NCBI RefSeq assembly: GCF_900110025.1
Contig: NZ_FOCE01000004.1
Location: forward strand, 248,001-312,000
DNA: 64,000 nt
From: Gemmobacter aquatilis
Lineage (GTDB): Bacteria; Pseudomonadota; Alphaproteobacteria; Rhodobacterales; Rhodobacteraceae
Direction: 5' to 3'
Every line of letters begins with the position of its first letter. Position 1 is the first letter of the stretch. Shown piece by piece: positions 17,810 to 25,695 of this stretch. The notes under the pieces are model-generated. The model saw only the letters and a program-made list of their open reading frames with translations. It made no database searches and was not told the DNA's origin. Made by a program: the position numbers and the translations under genes.

Positions 17810-18532
17810 TTACTCGGCGGCGATCTTCTGGGCGGCCAGCCCGTCGATATAGGCCACGCATTCATCAACCGTATGCACGTCGCCGAACTTGGCGTCGATG
17901 TCGAACAGGTTCCAGGCCACGGCGCCCGGCACCCGGTCGCCAATCGCCTCTTTCACCGCGATGGTGCGGAAGCCGTCGGCGATGCCGTCGCAGATCGTCT
18001 GGCGCACGCAGGCACAGGCGGTCACGCCGGTCACCAGGATCGTGTCCACGCCATTGGCCCGCAGGATACCGGCCAGTTCGGTGCCGTGGAAGGACGAGGC
18101 GCGCTTTTTCAGCAGGGTATATTCGCCCTTCACCGGCGCGATGCGGCTGTCGATCGCCCAGAGATCCTTGTTCGCCAGATCGACCACATCCACCGGGATC
18201 TTGTTGTGCCACAGGCCCATGTCGGTGAAATCGGCGTTGCGGTCGGTGATTTCATAGGCGGTGGTCACATGCACCACCGGCAGATCGGCGGCGCGGAAGG
18301 CTTTCAGCAGCTTCTGCATGCCGGGGATGATCTCGTTGTCCATCTTCTCCTGATCGCAGGTGAAGGGATTGCCGGGGCGGGTCCAGGCATTGGCGAGATC
18401 CACGCTCACCAGAGCCGGGCGCTTGCCGAAGCCGACACGGCGCTGAAAGCCGCGCTGCTGGTACAGCTTGCTGGCCGTGTCGAAGGCCTGCTGCAGCAGC
18501 CGGTCCAGTTCCTTGGCATCAACTTCGCTCAT
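17810..18532 (-). CDS. N-carbamoylsarcosine amidohydrolase (cysteine hydrolase)
   Basis: 240-residue isochorismatase-like cysteine hydrolase. The catalytic triad can be placed at Asp45 (SVDLANAW), Lys143 (LLKKRASSFHG) and Cys175 (VTGVTACACVRQT). The length and the N-terminal helix before the catalytic Asp fit N-carbamoylsarcosine amidase, which releases sarcosine, ammonia and CO2. It is the first gene of the hydantoin operon, with AGGAG before the ATG at 18532. In the known creatinine route N-methylhydantoin is opened by HyuAB to N-carbamoylsarcosine and then cleaved here. Related enzymes act on other N-carbamoyl amino acids, so the exact substrate is not proven. Confidence 0.82.
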   Translation of the reverse strand: MSEVDAKELDRLLQQAFDTASKLYQQRGFQRRVGFGKRPALVSVDLANAWTRPGNPFTCDQEKMDNEIIPGMQKLLKAFRAADLPVVHVTTAYEITDRNADFTDMGLWHNKIPVDVVDLANKDLWAIDSRIAPVKGEYTLLKKRASSFHGTELAGILRANGVDTILVTGVTACACVRQTICDGIADGFRTIAVKEAIGDRVPGAVAWNLFDIDAKFGDVHTVDECVAYIDGLAAQKIAAE

Positions 18533-18714
18533 GGTCGTTCTCCTGTTTTTCAGTGGCGGCCCTGTCGCGGGCGGCCTTGGGGCTGGAGCAGGCGGCCTGC
18601 TGTCGGGCGCCGCTCTGTCCTCACTATCCCGCGTGGATTGACGCGGGGGAAATGGCGTGTCAGCAATTATTATTGTCCGCCACGCATCAATCCGGCGGCA
18701 GGAGGGCGGCGTGC
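18533..18714. promoter_or_regulatory. Divergent control region of the hydantoin operon and its LysR gene
   Basis: 182 bases between oppositely transcribed genes, the usual place for LysR regulator binding. An AT-rich imperfect palindrome CAATTATTATTG lies at about 18664-18675, just ahead of the LysR ribosome-binding site, inside otherwise GC-rich DNA. It is a candidate operator only. Confidence 0.4.
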
Positions 18715-19611
18715 ATGAACGGACCTGCCGGGCTGGACAATATCCAGTCGTTTCTGATCCTCGCGGAGGAGCTGAACTTCCGCCGCGCGGCGGAGCGGCT
18801 CAATCTCGACCAATCCGCCTTGACCCGGCGCATCCAGAAGCTGGAACATGCGGTTGCCTTCAAGCTGCTGGAACGCACCACGCGCGAGGTGTCGCTGACG
18901 CAGGCGGGGCAGCAATTCTATGCCGACAACGCCCATCTGTTGCGCCGCTACGAAGAAACGATCACCGCCGCCCGGCGTATTGCCGAAGGAAAATCGGGCC
19001 TTCTGCGCATCGGTTACATGGCCTTCGCCGCGACCGAGGTGATGCCCTCTGCCGTGGCCCGGTTCCGCGCGGCGCATCCGCATATCGACGTGGACCTGCG
19101 CTATATCCGCACGCAGGGGCAGAAGCTGGCCCTGGCCAAGGACGAGATTGATGTGGGGTATCTGATCGGGCCGTTCGACCATTCCGAATATCACAGCGTC
19201 CAACTGACCGCCGAGCCGCTGTATGTGGTGACGCCGCGCAATCACCCTTTGCTGCACCGCACCAGAATCACCCCTGCCGATCTGGCGGATCAGGACATCA
19301 TTCTGGGTGACATGCGGGAATGGGACGAATATCGCTGGCGGCTGAACGACCTGTTCAACAGCGAGGGCGTGTCGCTGCGGGTGACGCTGGAGGCTTCGAA
19401 TACGCTGGCCTTGCTGGGGCTCGTCGCGGCGGGGCTGGGGGTGACGATCTACCCCGAAAGCCTGATCGGCTTTCTGGGCCGCAATGTCGAGGTGCGCCAG
19501 ATCATGCATCCGGGGTTCCGCAGCCGGACCGCGCTGGTGTGGAAACGCACCAACCGCAGCCAGCAGGTGCGCACCTTTGTTGAACTGGCACGCCACCTTG
19601 CTGCGCGCTGA
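18715..19611 (+). CDS. LysR-family transcriptional regulator
   Basis: 298 residues, standard LysR length. The N-terminal winged helix-turn-helix covers about residues 8-65 (IQSFLILAEELNFRRAAERL, DQSALTRRIQKLE, LLERTTREVSLTQAG). The rest is a periplasmic-binding-protein-like effector domain (GLLRIGYMAFAA onward). GGAGGG at 18701-18706 supports the ATG at 18715. It is divergent from the amidase-hyuA-hyuB operon, so it is very likely that operon's activator, responding to a ureide or hydantoin; this is inferred from position. Confidence 0.88.
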   Translation: MNGPAGLDNIQSFLILAEELNFRRAAERLNLDQSALTRRIQKLEHAVAFKLLERTTREVSLTQAGQQFYADNAHLLRRYEETITAARRIAEGKSGLLRIGYMAFAATEVMPSAVARFRAAHPHIDVDLRYIRTQGQKLALAKDEIDVGYLIGPFDHSEYHSVQLTAEPLYVVTPRNHPLLHRTRITPADLADQDIILGDMREWDEYRWRLNDLFNSEGVSLRVTLEASNTLALLGLVAAGLGVTIYPESLIGFLGRNVEVRQIMHPGFRSRTALVWKRTNRSQQVRTFVELARHLAAR

Positions 19612-19864
19612 CCCGCGCGTACCGACCCCAGGGCGCCGGAAATCCCGTGTGGCCCCGTGGGTACTTGCGGACGCTGCAGCCCGAAGCCGTCGCGCCGCTA
19701 TTGGGCTACCAGGACCAAATGCCACTCCCTGCAGTGGCGATTTGCTCTTATCCTTGTGGCCATGACCCGCGCGGGGTCCGGCTGCAGACCTTCGGGCGCC
19801 CAGCCAAACCGAGGGACGAGACAAAGATCTGGGGGGCGGGGTGTGAAAGCCCCCGGTAGGACCG

Positions 19865-21127
19865 ATGGCGACTTATGCCGAGCTTGATCTGCCGGAAGAC
19901 GGCCAGTTGTCGCGCAACATCCTGTGGTTCGCCCGGGCGCTGCGCAAGGCGGGGTTGCCGATCGGCACGGGCCGGGTGATCGACGCGATCCGCGCGGTCG
20001 AGGCGGTGGGGTTCACCGAGCGGCGCGATTTCTACTGGACGCTGCACGCCTGTTTCGTCAGCCGCCCGGAACATCGCGCGGTGTTCAATCAGGTCTTCCG
20101 GCTCTACTGGCGCGACCCGCGCTATATGGAACATATGATGAGCCTGATGCTGCCCGCCATTCGCGGCGTGCAGGAAGAACGTGCCGCCGAGGCCGCCGAG
20201 AAACGCGCGGCCGAGGCGCTGCTGGATGGCGCCAACCGCGACCTGCCCGACCAGAAGGAAGAACCGGGCGCCGAGGAGCAGGTGGAGATTGACGCCTCGG
20301 CCACCATGGCACGGGAAGAACGGCTGAAAACGCTGGATTTCGAACAGATGTCGGTGGCCGAAATCGCCGAGGCGAAGCGGATGCTGGCCAAACTGGCGCT
20401 GCCGGTGAAGCCCTTGCCCTCGCGCCGGTTGATCGCCGATGCGCTGGGGCGGCGGGTGGACGGGCGGCGCACGCTGCGCGACAGCCTGCGCAAGGGCGGC
20501 GAGATCACCGCGCTGGCGCATCGCGCACCCGCCACGCGCTGGCCCAACCTTGTGGTGATCTGCGACATTTCGGGGTCGATGTCGCAATATTCCCGGATGG
20601 TGCTGCATTTCCTGCACGCGGTGGCCAATCGCAAGGGGCAGGGCTGGGCACGGGTGCATGGCTTCACCTTTGGCACGCGGCTGACCAATATCACCCGGCA
20701 TCTGCGGCAAAAGGATGTGGATGCGGCGCTGAAGGCGGCGGGGGCCGAGGCGCAGGATTGGTCGGGCGGCACGCGGATCGGCGCCTGTCTGCACGCCTTC
20801 AACCGCGACTGGTCGCGCCGGGTGCTGGGGCAGGGGGCGGTGGTGCTGCTGATCACCGACGGGCTGGACCGCGACGATACCGGGCAACTGGGGCGCGAGA
20901 TGGAGCGGTTGCACCTGTCGGCCCGCCGCCTGATCTGGCTGAACCCGCTGCTGCGCTGGGAGGGGTTTGCGCCCAAGGCCACCGGCATCCGCGCGATGAT
21001 GCCGCATGTCGATGCCTTCCGCGCAGGCCATTCCATCGCCTCGCTGGAGGCTTTGGCGCGGGCGATTTCCGATCCCGGCGACGGGGGCGAACGGGCGCGG
21101 ATGCTGCGGCTGATGGCCGGGGACTGA
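19865..21127 (+). CDS. VWA-domain protein, CoxE-like partner of MoxR
   Basis: 420-residue soluble protein. The C-terminal half is a VWA domain with a complete MIDAS-type start DISGSMS (Asp234, Ser236, Ser238), a GGTRIG threonine loop, and a later ITDGLDRDD acidic loop. The N-terminal half contains GRVIDAIRAVEAVGF and a charged helical stretch (EERAAEAAEKRAAEALL). This is the CoxE/DUF58-like architecture that normally follows a MoxR ATPase gene and works with it as a metal-dependent chaperone. Here the ATPase gene lies 7.7 kb upstream with an unrelated catabolic cluster between. AGGA precedes the ATG at 19865. The client enzyme is unknown. Confidence 0.82.
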   Translation: MATYAELDLPEDGQLSRNILWFARALRKAGLPIGTGRVIDAIRAVEAVGFTERRDFYWTLHACFVSRPEHRAVFNQVFRLYWRDPRYMEHMMSLMLPAIRGVQEERAAEAAEKRAAEALLDGANRDLPDQKEEPGAEEQVEIDASATMAREERLKTLDFEQMSVAEIAEAKRMLAKLALPVKPLPSRRLIADALGRRVDGRRTLRDSLRKGGEITALAHRAPATRWPNLVVICDISGSMSQYSRMVLHFLHAVANRKGQGWARVHGFTFGTRLTNITRHLRQKDVDAALKAAGAEAQDWSGGTRIGACLHAFNRDWSRRVLGQGAVVLLITDGLDRDDTGQLGREMERLHLSARRLIWLNPLLRWEGFAPKATGIRAMMPHVDAFRAGHSIASLEALARAISDPGDGGERARMLRLMAGD

Positions 21128-21206
21128 TCGGCCCTTCCGATCAGCAAGCCCCGCTGACGCCATGGTGATGTTCATCCACGAACAGACCCTGTTCATAGGC
21201 GCTGAA

Positions 21207-21236
21207 TTGTGCGCTTTGGCCCGGATTGGCTACACT
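21207..21236 (+). promoter_or_regulatory. Candidate sigma-70 promoter of the YceI gene
   Basis: TTGTGC (21207-21212) and TACACT (21231-21236) are separated by 18 bases and lie 47 bases upstream of the GTG start at 21283. Confidence 0.45.
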
Positions 21237-21282
21237 TCGCGGGTGCAGCATTGCCTGCGATCCCTTCAGACGGAGTGTCCCC

Positions 21283-21858
21283 GTGATCCGCCTTTCCGCC
21301 CTTTCCCTGCTTGGCGCGCTTGTCGCCGCCCCGGTCCTTGCCGCCCCGGAAGCCTATGTGCTTGACCCGAGCCACAGCCAGATCGTGTTCAGCTACAACC
21401 ACCTCGGCTATTCCACCGGCTATGGCATGTTTTCGGGCTTCGAGGGCAAGATCGCCTTCGATCAGGCCGAACCGGCCGCGTCGAGCGTCGAAGTGTCCTT
21501 CCCGGTCAAGACCATGCTGACCGGCTGGCAGGCGCGGTTCGATCACTTCATGTCGCCCGATTTCTTCGGCGCCACCGATGACGAGATGGTGAGCTTCAAA
21601 TCCACCGCCATCGAAGTGACCGGCGAGAAGACCGCCAAGATCACCGGCGACCTGACGCTGAACGGCGTGACCAAGTCCATCGTGCTGGACGCCGCGCTGA
21701 CCCAGGTGATGGAACACCCGATGGAGAAGAAGCCCTGGGCTGGCTTCACCGGCACCACGACCCTGCTGCGCAGCGACTACAATCTGGGCATGTTCGCCCC
21801 CTATGTCAGCGACGAAGTTCAGGTGCAGATCTCGATCGAGGCGAAGAAGGCCGACTGA
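21283..21858 (+). CDS. Secreted YceI-family lipid-binding protein
   Basis: 191-residue periplasmic protein of the YceI family, which forms a lipocalin-like barrel that binds polyisoprenoid lipids. The first 20 residues are a signal peptide ending AAPVLAA. The mature part opens with YVLDPSHSQIVFSYNHLGYS and contains MSPDFFGA, ITGDLTLNGVTKSIVLD and the C-terminal VQVQISIEAKK. GTG at 21283 is chosen because GGAG lies upstream and it gives a clean signal peptide; the frame runs further upstream to 21226 but without a signal-like start. A second YceI domain is encoded nearby, fused to cytochrome b561. It ends in a strong terminator. Confidence 0.9.
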   Translation: MIRLSALSLLGALVAAPVLAAPEAYVLDPSHSQIVFSYNHLGYSTGYGMFSGFEGKIAFDQAEPAASSVEVSFPVKTMLTGWQARFDHFMSPDFFGATDDEMVSFKSTAIEVTGEKTAKITGDLTLNGVTKSIVLDAALTQVMEHPMEKKPWAGFTGTTTLLRSDYNLGMFAPYVSDEVQVQISIEAKKAD

Positions 21859-21888
21859 GCCTTTCGTCTTCAGGTGCGATGAAACGAA

Positions 21889-21914
21889 GGCCGGGGGGAA
21901 ACCCCCGGCCTTTT
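21889..21914 (+). terminator. Intrinsic terminator of the YceI gene
   Basis: Perfect stem GGCCGGGGG / CCCCCGGCC around a GAAA tetraloop, followed by TTTT, 30 bases past the stop codon. Confidence 0.9.
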
Positions 21915-21944
21915 CCTTTGCTGATCCTGCGTGGCGGGGCCATG

Positions 21945-21976
21945 AAAAAGGCGGCGCCCTTTATCGGGGCGCCGCC
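21945..21976 (-). terminator. Intrinsic terminator of the cytochrome b561-YceI gene
   Basis: On the minus strand a 10-base stem (GGCGGCGCCC paired with GGGCGCCGCC) with a 7-base loop is followed by five U residues, just past the stop at 21996. Confidence 0.85.
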
Positions 21977-21995
21977 TGTGTGCGGGGGATGGGGA

Positions 21996-23207
21996 TCAGC
22001 GGCGGGTGGCGGTCAGGTTCACCGCGACCTCGGCGTTGAAGCCGATGGTCGCCTCGTCGCCATAGCTGGCGCCCATGCCGAAGGCGCGGCGGTCCAGCGT
22101 CACCTTGCCCGCCATCTCTGCCGTGTCGCCGGTGAGGGTGAGCGTGAAGGGCAGCGCCAGCGGCAGGGTGACCCCGCGCAGCGTCAGCGTGCCTTGCGCG
22201 ATATAGCCGTTGGCGGCGGGCAGGATGTCGGCCTCGAACACGGCCGTCGGGTGCTGCGCCACGTCAAAGAATTCGGCCCCCTTGGCCTGATCGGTGACAG
22301 AGCCGAGCGTCAGGGTGCGGGTGTCGATGCTGACCCGCACATGGCCATTCTTGCCCTCCACCGGGGTTTCGTCAAAGCGGATCTCGGCGGCCCAGTCCGG
22401 CAGGCTGCCGGAAACCGCGGCCCCCATCTGCTGGATGGTGAAGCCCAGCGTCCCGGTGGTGACCTGCCAGTTGCCTGCCGTCTGCACCGGCGCTGTGGCC
22501 TGCGGCGCCGGAGCTGTGGCCTGTGCTGCGGGGGCTGCGGGCGGCGGTGCGGTCATCGACACGGCGGCGAAGGCGCCTGCCGCATAGAGCCCCAGCGCCA
22601 CGAGGATCGGCGCGCGCGGATGGCGGGCACTGGTCTTTCCGGCCTCGGCCCCGCGCGTCATGCGGGCCAGCGTGCCGTCCCGGTCAATTAGCGCATGTTT
22701 CAGCGCGCCAAGGATGTGCAGCGCGACGCTGGCGATCAGCAGTTTGGAAAACAGCCAGTGCAGCGTGGTGGCAATGGTCGCCACGGTTTCGGATTTCGCC
22801 ACGAAGGGCAGGTTTTGCCCGAAGGGCCACAGGATCGGCGCGAAGCCCTCGACGGCGGCGTGATGCACCCAGCCCGACAGCGGCACTGCCAGCATCGAGA
22901 TATACAGCGCCCAATGCACGGTTTCGGCGGCCAGCGTCTCCAGCCGCCGTTCCGGGTGCAGCGGCGCGGGGCGCGGCTGGCTGAGCGCCCAGAGGATGCG
23001 GGCCAGCGCCACAAAAAAGGCCGCGACGCCGATGGTCTTGTGGATCGAGAAGATCTGCGCCTTGGCGGCCAGCGTTTCCGCCGTGTCATAGGGCAGATCT
23101 TCGGCGTAAAGGCCAAGGCCGATGGCCGACAGGATCAGCAAGGCGGTCAGCCAGTGCAGGCTGCGGGCAACGCTGCCATAGCGGGTGGGGGCGTTCTGGG
23201 CGGGCAT
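21996..23207 (-). CDS. Cytochrome b561 - YceI fusion protein
   Basis: 403 residues. The N-terminal half is a four-helix di-haem cytochrome b561: RYGSVARSLHWLTALLILSAIG, HKTIGVAAFFVALARILW, a third helix with VHWALYISMLAVPLSGWVHH, and LHWLFSKLLIASVALHILGALKH, with the expected paired histidines. An Ala/Pro/Gln-rich linker (AAPAAQATAPAPQATAPVQ) follows a further hydrophobic helix and leads to a C-terminal YceI domain (WQVTTGTLGFTIQQMG onward). The YceI part should face the periplasm. AGAGGAG precedes the ATG at 23207. The fusion suggests that electrons pass between the membrane haems and a quinone or isoprenoid held by the barrel; this is inference. Confidence 0.88.
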   Translation of the reverse strand: MPAQNAPTRYGSVARSLHWLTALLILSAIGLGLYAEDLPYDTAETLAAKAQIFSIHKTIGVAAFFVALARILWALSQPRPAPLHPERRLETLAAETVHWALYISMLAVPLSGWVHHAAVEGFAPILWPFGQNLPFVAKSETVATIATTLHWLFSKLLIASVALHILGALKHALIDRDGTLARMTRGAEAGKTSARHPRAPILVALGLYAAGAFAAVSMTAPPPAAPAAQATAPAPQATAPVQTAGNWQVTTGTLGFTIQQMGAAVSGSLPDWAAEIRFDETPVEGKNGHVRVSIDTRTLTLGSVTDQAKGAEFFDVAQHPTAVFEADILPAANGYIAQGTLTLRGVTLPLALPFTLTLTGDTAEMAGKVTLDRRAFGMGASYGDEATIGFNAEVAVNLTATRR

Positions 23208-23371
23208 GGGTGGCTCCTCTGTGCTGCGGCGCAGCATAGCAGGGCGGGGCAGGCGGCGGAACCGGGGCGGGCCGCACAGCGCCTGTGCGGGCCTGCAGGG
23301 CAGGCTCACGAAAGATTGCGCAACCGGGCGGGGCGGGGTAAGCCTGCGGTGAAATTCAGGTTGGAGGGCAT

Positions 23372-24301
23372 ATGAGCCGCGCATTCGTTTTCCCCGGTCA
23401 GGGGGCGCAGACCATCGGCATGGGCAAGGCACTGGCCGAGGCCTATCCCGCCGCGAAAGCGGTGTTCGACGAGGTGGATGAGGCGCTGGGCGAAAAGCTC
23501 TCCACCCTGATCTGGGAGGGGGATATTGCCGCGCTGACGCTGACGCAGAACGCCCAGCCCGCGCTGATGGCGACCTCGATCGCAGCGCTGCGGGCGCTGG
23601 AGACCGAAGGGATCGGCATCGCGACGGCCTCTTTCGTGGCGGGGCATTCGCTGGGCGAATATTCGGCGCTCTGTGCCGTGGGTTCGCTGGGGCTGAGCGA
23701 TACGGCGCGGTTGCTGCGCATCCGCGGTCAGGCCATGCAAGAGGCGGTGCCGGTAGGTGTGGGCGCCATGGCGGCGCTGCTGGGGCTGGATTTCGAGACC
23801 GCGATGGCGGTGGCCGCCGAGGCGGCGCAGGGCGAGGTCTGTCAGGCGGCCAATGACAACGATCCGGCGCAGGTGGTGGTGTCCGGCCACAAGGCGGCGG
23901 TGGAACGCGCGGTCGAGATCGCCAAGGCGCGCGGCGCCAAGCGGGCGCTGATGCTGCCGGTCAGCGCGCCGTTCCATTGCGCGCTGATGCAGCCCGCCGC
24001 CCATGTGATGGCCGAGGCGCTGGCGGCGGTGACCATTGAAAACCCGGCGGTGCCGGTGGTGGTGAACGTGCGCGCCGAAGCGGTGACAGAGGCCAGCCGC
24101 ATCCGCGACCTGCTGGTCGCGCAGGTGACCGGATCGGTGCGCTGGCGCGAAAGTGTGGAATGGATGGTCGGCGCCGGAGTGACCGAGTTCTGGGAAATCG
24201 GCGCGGGCAAGGCGCTGTCGGGCATGATCAAGCGGATTGCCAAGGAAACCACGCAGCGCGCGGTCGGCACGCCCGAGGATGTGGCGGCAGCAAAGGGCTG
24301 A
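23372..24301 (+). CDS. fabD: Malonyl-CoA:ACP transacylase
   Basis: 309 residues. Transfers malonyl from CoA to acyl carrier protein to start fatty-acid elongation. The active-site serine is Ser93 in GHSLGEYSAL, the catalytic histidine is His202 in SAPFHCALM, and the N-terminal FVFPGQGAQTIGMG is typical. It is the first gene of the fabD-fabG-acpP-fabF-mltG group. GGAGGG precedes the ATG at 23372. It is divergent from the cytochrome b561 gene, with 164 bases between them. Confidence 0.97.
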   Translation: MSRAFVFPGQGAQTIGMGKALAEAYPAAKAVFDEVDEALGEKLSTLIWEGDIAALTLTQNAQPALMATSIAALRALETEGIGIATASFVAGHSLGEYSALCAVGSLGLSDTARLLRIRGQAMQEAVPVGVGAMAALLGLDFETAMAVAAEAAQGEVCQAANDNDPAQVVVSGHKAAVERAVEIAKARGAKRALMLPVSAPFHCALMQPAAHVMAEALAAVTIENPAVPVVVNVRAEAVTEASRIRDLLVAQVTGSVRWRESVEWMVGAGVTEFWEIGAGKALSGMIKRIAKETTQRAVGTPEDVAAAKG

Positions 24302-24304
24302 GGC

Positions 24305-24325
24305 CGATTTTTCTGCGAAAAATCG
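24305..24325. repeat. Short palindromic element, copy 2
   Basis: Arms CGATTTTTC and GAAAAATCG around the loop TGC, directly after fabD. Same design as the element at 1278-1298, with one base pair changed on both sides so that pairing is preserved. Confidence 0.7.
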
Positions 24326-24366
24326 CGGCGCGGTATCGGGGCAAAGCCGCGGGACGGGGCCGTCGC

Positions 24367-24431
24367 GGGGGGCTGTCTGCCCCCCACGGCCTGCGGCCTC
24401 CCCCCGAGGGGATTTGGGCAAAGAAGAAGCC
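24367..24431 (+). repeat. Dispersed composite repeat: GC hairpin plus ATTTGGGCAAAGAAGAAG tail
   Basis: A 7-base-arm hairpin (GGGGGGC, loop TGTCT, GCCCCCC) is followed by a C/G-rich stretch and then ATTTGGGCAAAGAAGAAGCC (24412-24431). The 20-base tail recurs exactly, in opposite orientation, at 25707-25726, and a diverged version is at 31441-31463. It occupies most of the fabD-fabG spacer. Confidence 0.7.
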
Positions 24432-24463
24432 AGCGGGGCTGGGTTTCTGGGAAAGGCGGAACG

Positions 24464-25201
24464 ATGTTTGACTTGAGCGGAAAGAATGCGCTGGTCACCG
24501 GCGCGTCGGGCGGGATCGGCGGCGATATCGCGCGGGCACTGCACAAGGCGGGGGCCACGGTCACGCTGTCGGGCACGCGGCTGGCGCCGCTGGAGGCGCT
24601 GGCGGCAGAACTGGGCGACCGGGTGCATGTGGCGACCTGCGATCTGTCCGATGCGGCCAGTGTCGAGGCGCTGCCCAAGGCAGCGGTTGCGGCGATGGGA
24701 TCGGTCGATGTGCTGGTGAACAATGCCGGGATCACCCGCGACAACCTGTTCATGCGCATGTCGGATGATGAATGGCAGTCGGTGATCGACGTGAACCTGA
24801 CCTCCACCTTCCGGCTGTGCCGGGGTGTGCTGCGCGGCATGATGAAGGCGCGCTGGGGGCGGATCGTGAACATCTCCTCGGTGGTGGGGGCCACGGGCAA
24901 CCCGGGTCAGGGCAATTATGCCGCTTCCAAGGCGGGCATGGTCGGCATGTCGAAATCGCTGGCGGCCGAGGTGGCCAGCCGTGGCATCACCGTGAACTGT
25001 GTGGCGCCGGGCTTCATCACCACCGCGATGACCGACAAGCTGAATGATGAGCAGAAGGCGCGAATCCTGACGCAGGTCCCGGTCGGGCGCATGGGCGATC
25101 CGGGGGAAATCGCGGCGGCGGTGCTGTATCTGGCCAGCCCCGAGGCGGGATATGTCACCGGCACGACGCTGCATGTCAATGGCGGCATGGCGATGATCTG
25201 A
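24464..25201 (+). CDS. fabG: 3-oxoacyl-ACP reductase
   Basis: 245-residue short-chain dehydrogenase. NADPH-dependent reduction of beta-ketoacyl-ACP in fatty-acid synthesis. The glycine motif TGASGGIGG is at residues 12-20, NNAG at 86-89, and the catalytic residues are Ser139, Tyr152 and Lys156 (NYAASKAG). The C-terminal GTTLHVNGGMAM is typical of FabG. It lies between fabD and acpP. The 162-base spacer from fabD contains two repeat elements, so separate transcription is possible. Confidence 0.97.
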   Translation: MFDLSGKNALVTGASGGIGGDIARALHKAGATVTLSGTRLAPLEALAAELGDRVHVATCDLSDAASVEALPKAAVAAMGSVDVLVNNAGITRDNLFMRMSDDEWQSVIDVNLTSTFRLCRGVLRGMMKARWGRIVNISSVVGATGNPGQGNYAASKAGMVGMSKSLAAEVASRGITVNCVAPGFITTAMTDKLNDEQKARILTQVPVGRMGDPGEIAAAVLYLASPEAGYVTGTTLHVNGGMAMI

Positions 25202-25251
25202 CGCTGCGATGCGACTGCGGCAATCCGGCTGGCGGAGCCTGTGGAAAGGGT

Positions 25252-25280
25252 TTGCCAAGCTCTTGCCCGCTTGCTATAGC
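25252..25280 (+). promoter_or_regulatory. Sigma-70-type promoter of acpP
   Basis: TTGCCA (25252-25257) and TATAGC (25275-25280) with an ideal 17-base spacer, about 128 bases ahead of the acpP start. This leaves a leader of roughly 120 bases containing GC-rich inverted repeats. Confidence 0.65.
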
Positions 25281-25407
25281 CCCGAACGCAACCACCATTG
25301 ACCGCAAGGCTTTGGTGCCCTGCCGAACGCGGGGGAACGAGCTTCGGGGCAACCCGTGGCAGGGACACCAGACCGGGGGCCACCCCGTAACGATATGAGG
25401 AAGTGAC

Positions 25408-25641
25408 ATGAGCGACATCGCGGATCGCGTGAAGAAGATCGTCGTCGAGCATCTCGGCGTCGAAGAAGACAAGGTGACCGAGAACGCCTCGTTCATCGAC
25501 GATCTGGGCGCGGACAGCCTCGACACCGTCGAGCTGGTGATGGCCTTCGAAGAAGAGTTCGGGATCGAGATTCCGGATGACGCTGCCGAAACAATCCAGA
25601 CCTTCGGCGATGCCGTGAAGTTCATCTCGGGCGCTGTCTGA
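25408..25641 (+). CDS. acpP: Acyl carrier protein
   Basis: 77-residue acidic four-helix protein carrying growing acyl chains on a phosphopantetheine arm. The attachment serine is Ser37 in the invariant motif [16 protein letters not shown] precedes the ATG at 25408. It has its own likely promoter upstream and a strong terminator 25 bases downstream, so it can be made at higher level than its fab neighbours. Confidence 0.98.
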   Translation: MSDIADRVKKIVVEHLGVEEDKVTENASFIDDLGADSLDTVELVMAFEEEFGIEIPDDAAETIQTFGDAVKFISGAV

Positions 25642-25665
25642 GGCGACCGCTTTGCCGCCAGGAAC

Positions 25666-25695
25666 AGGGCGCCCCTGCGGGCGCCCTTTTTCTTT
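25666..25695 (+). terminator. Intrinsic terminator of acpP
   Basis: Perfect 9-base stem AGGGCGCCC / GGGCGCCCT with loop CTGC, followed by a T-rich run (TTTTTCTTT). Confidence 0.92.

Noticed and set aside
12140-19864. A mobile element carrying the hydantoin genes
   Set aside because: No transposase, integrase, tRNA or clear flanking repeats were seen at either end; transfer is only inferred from gene order.
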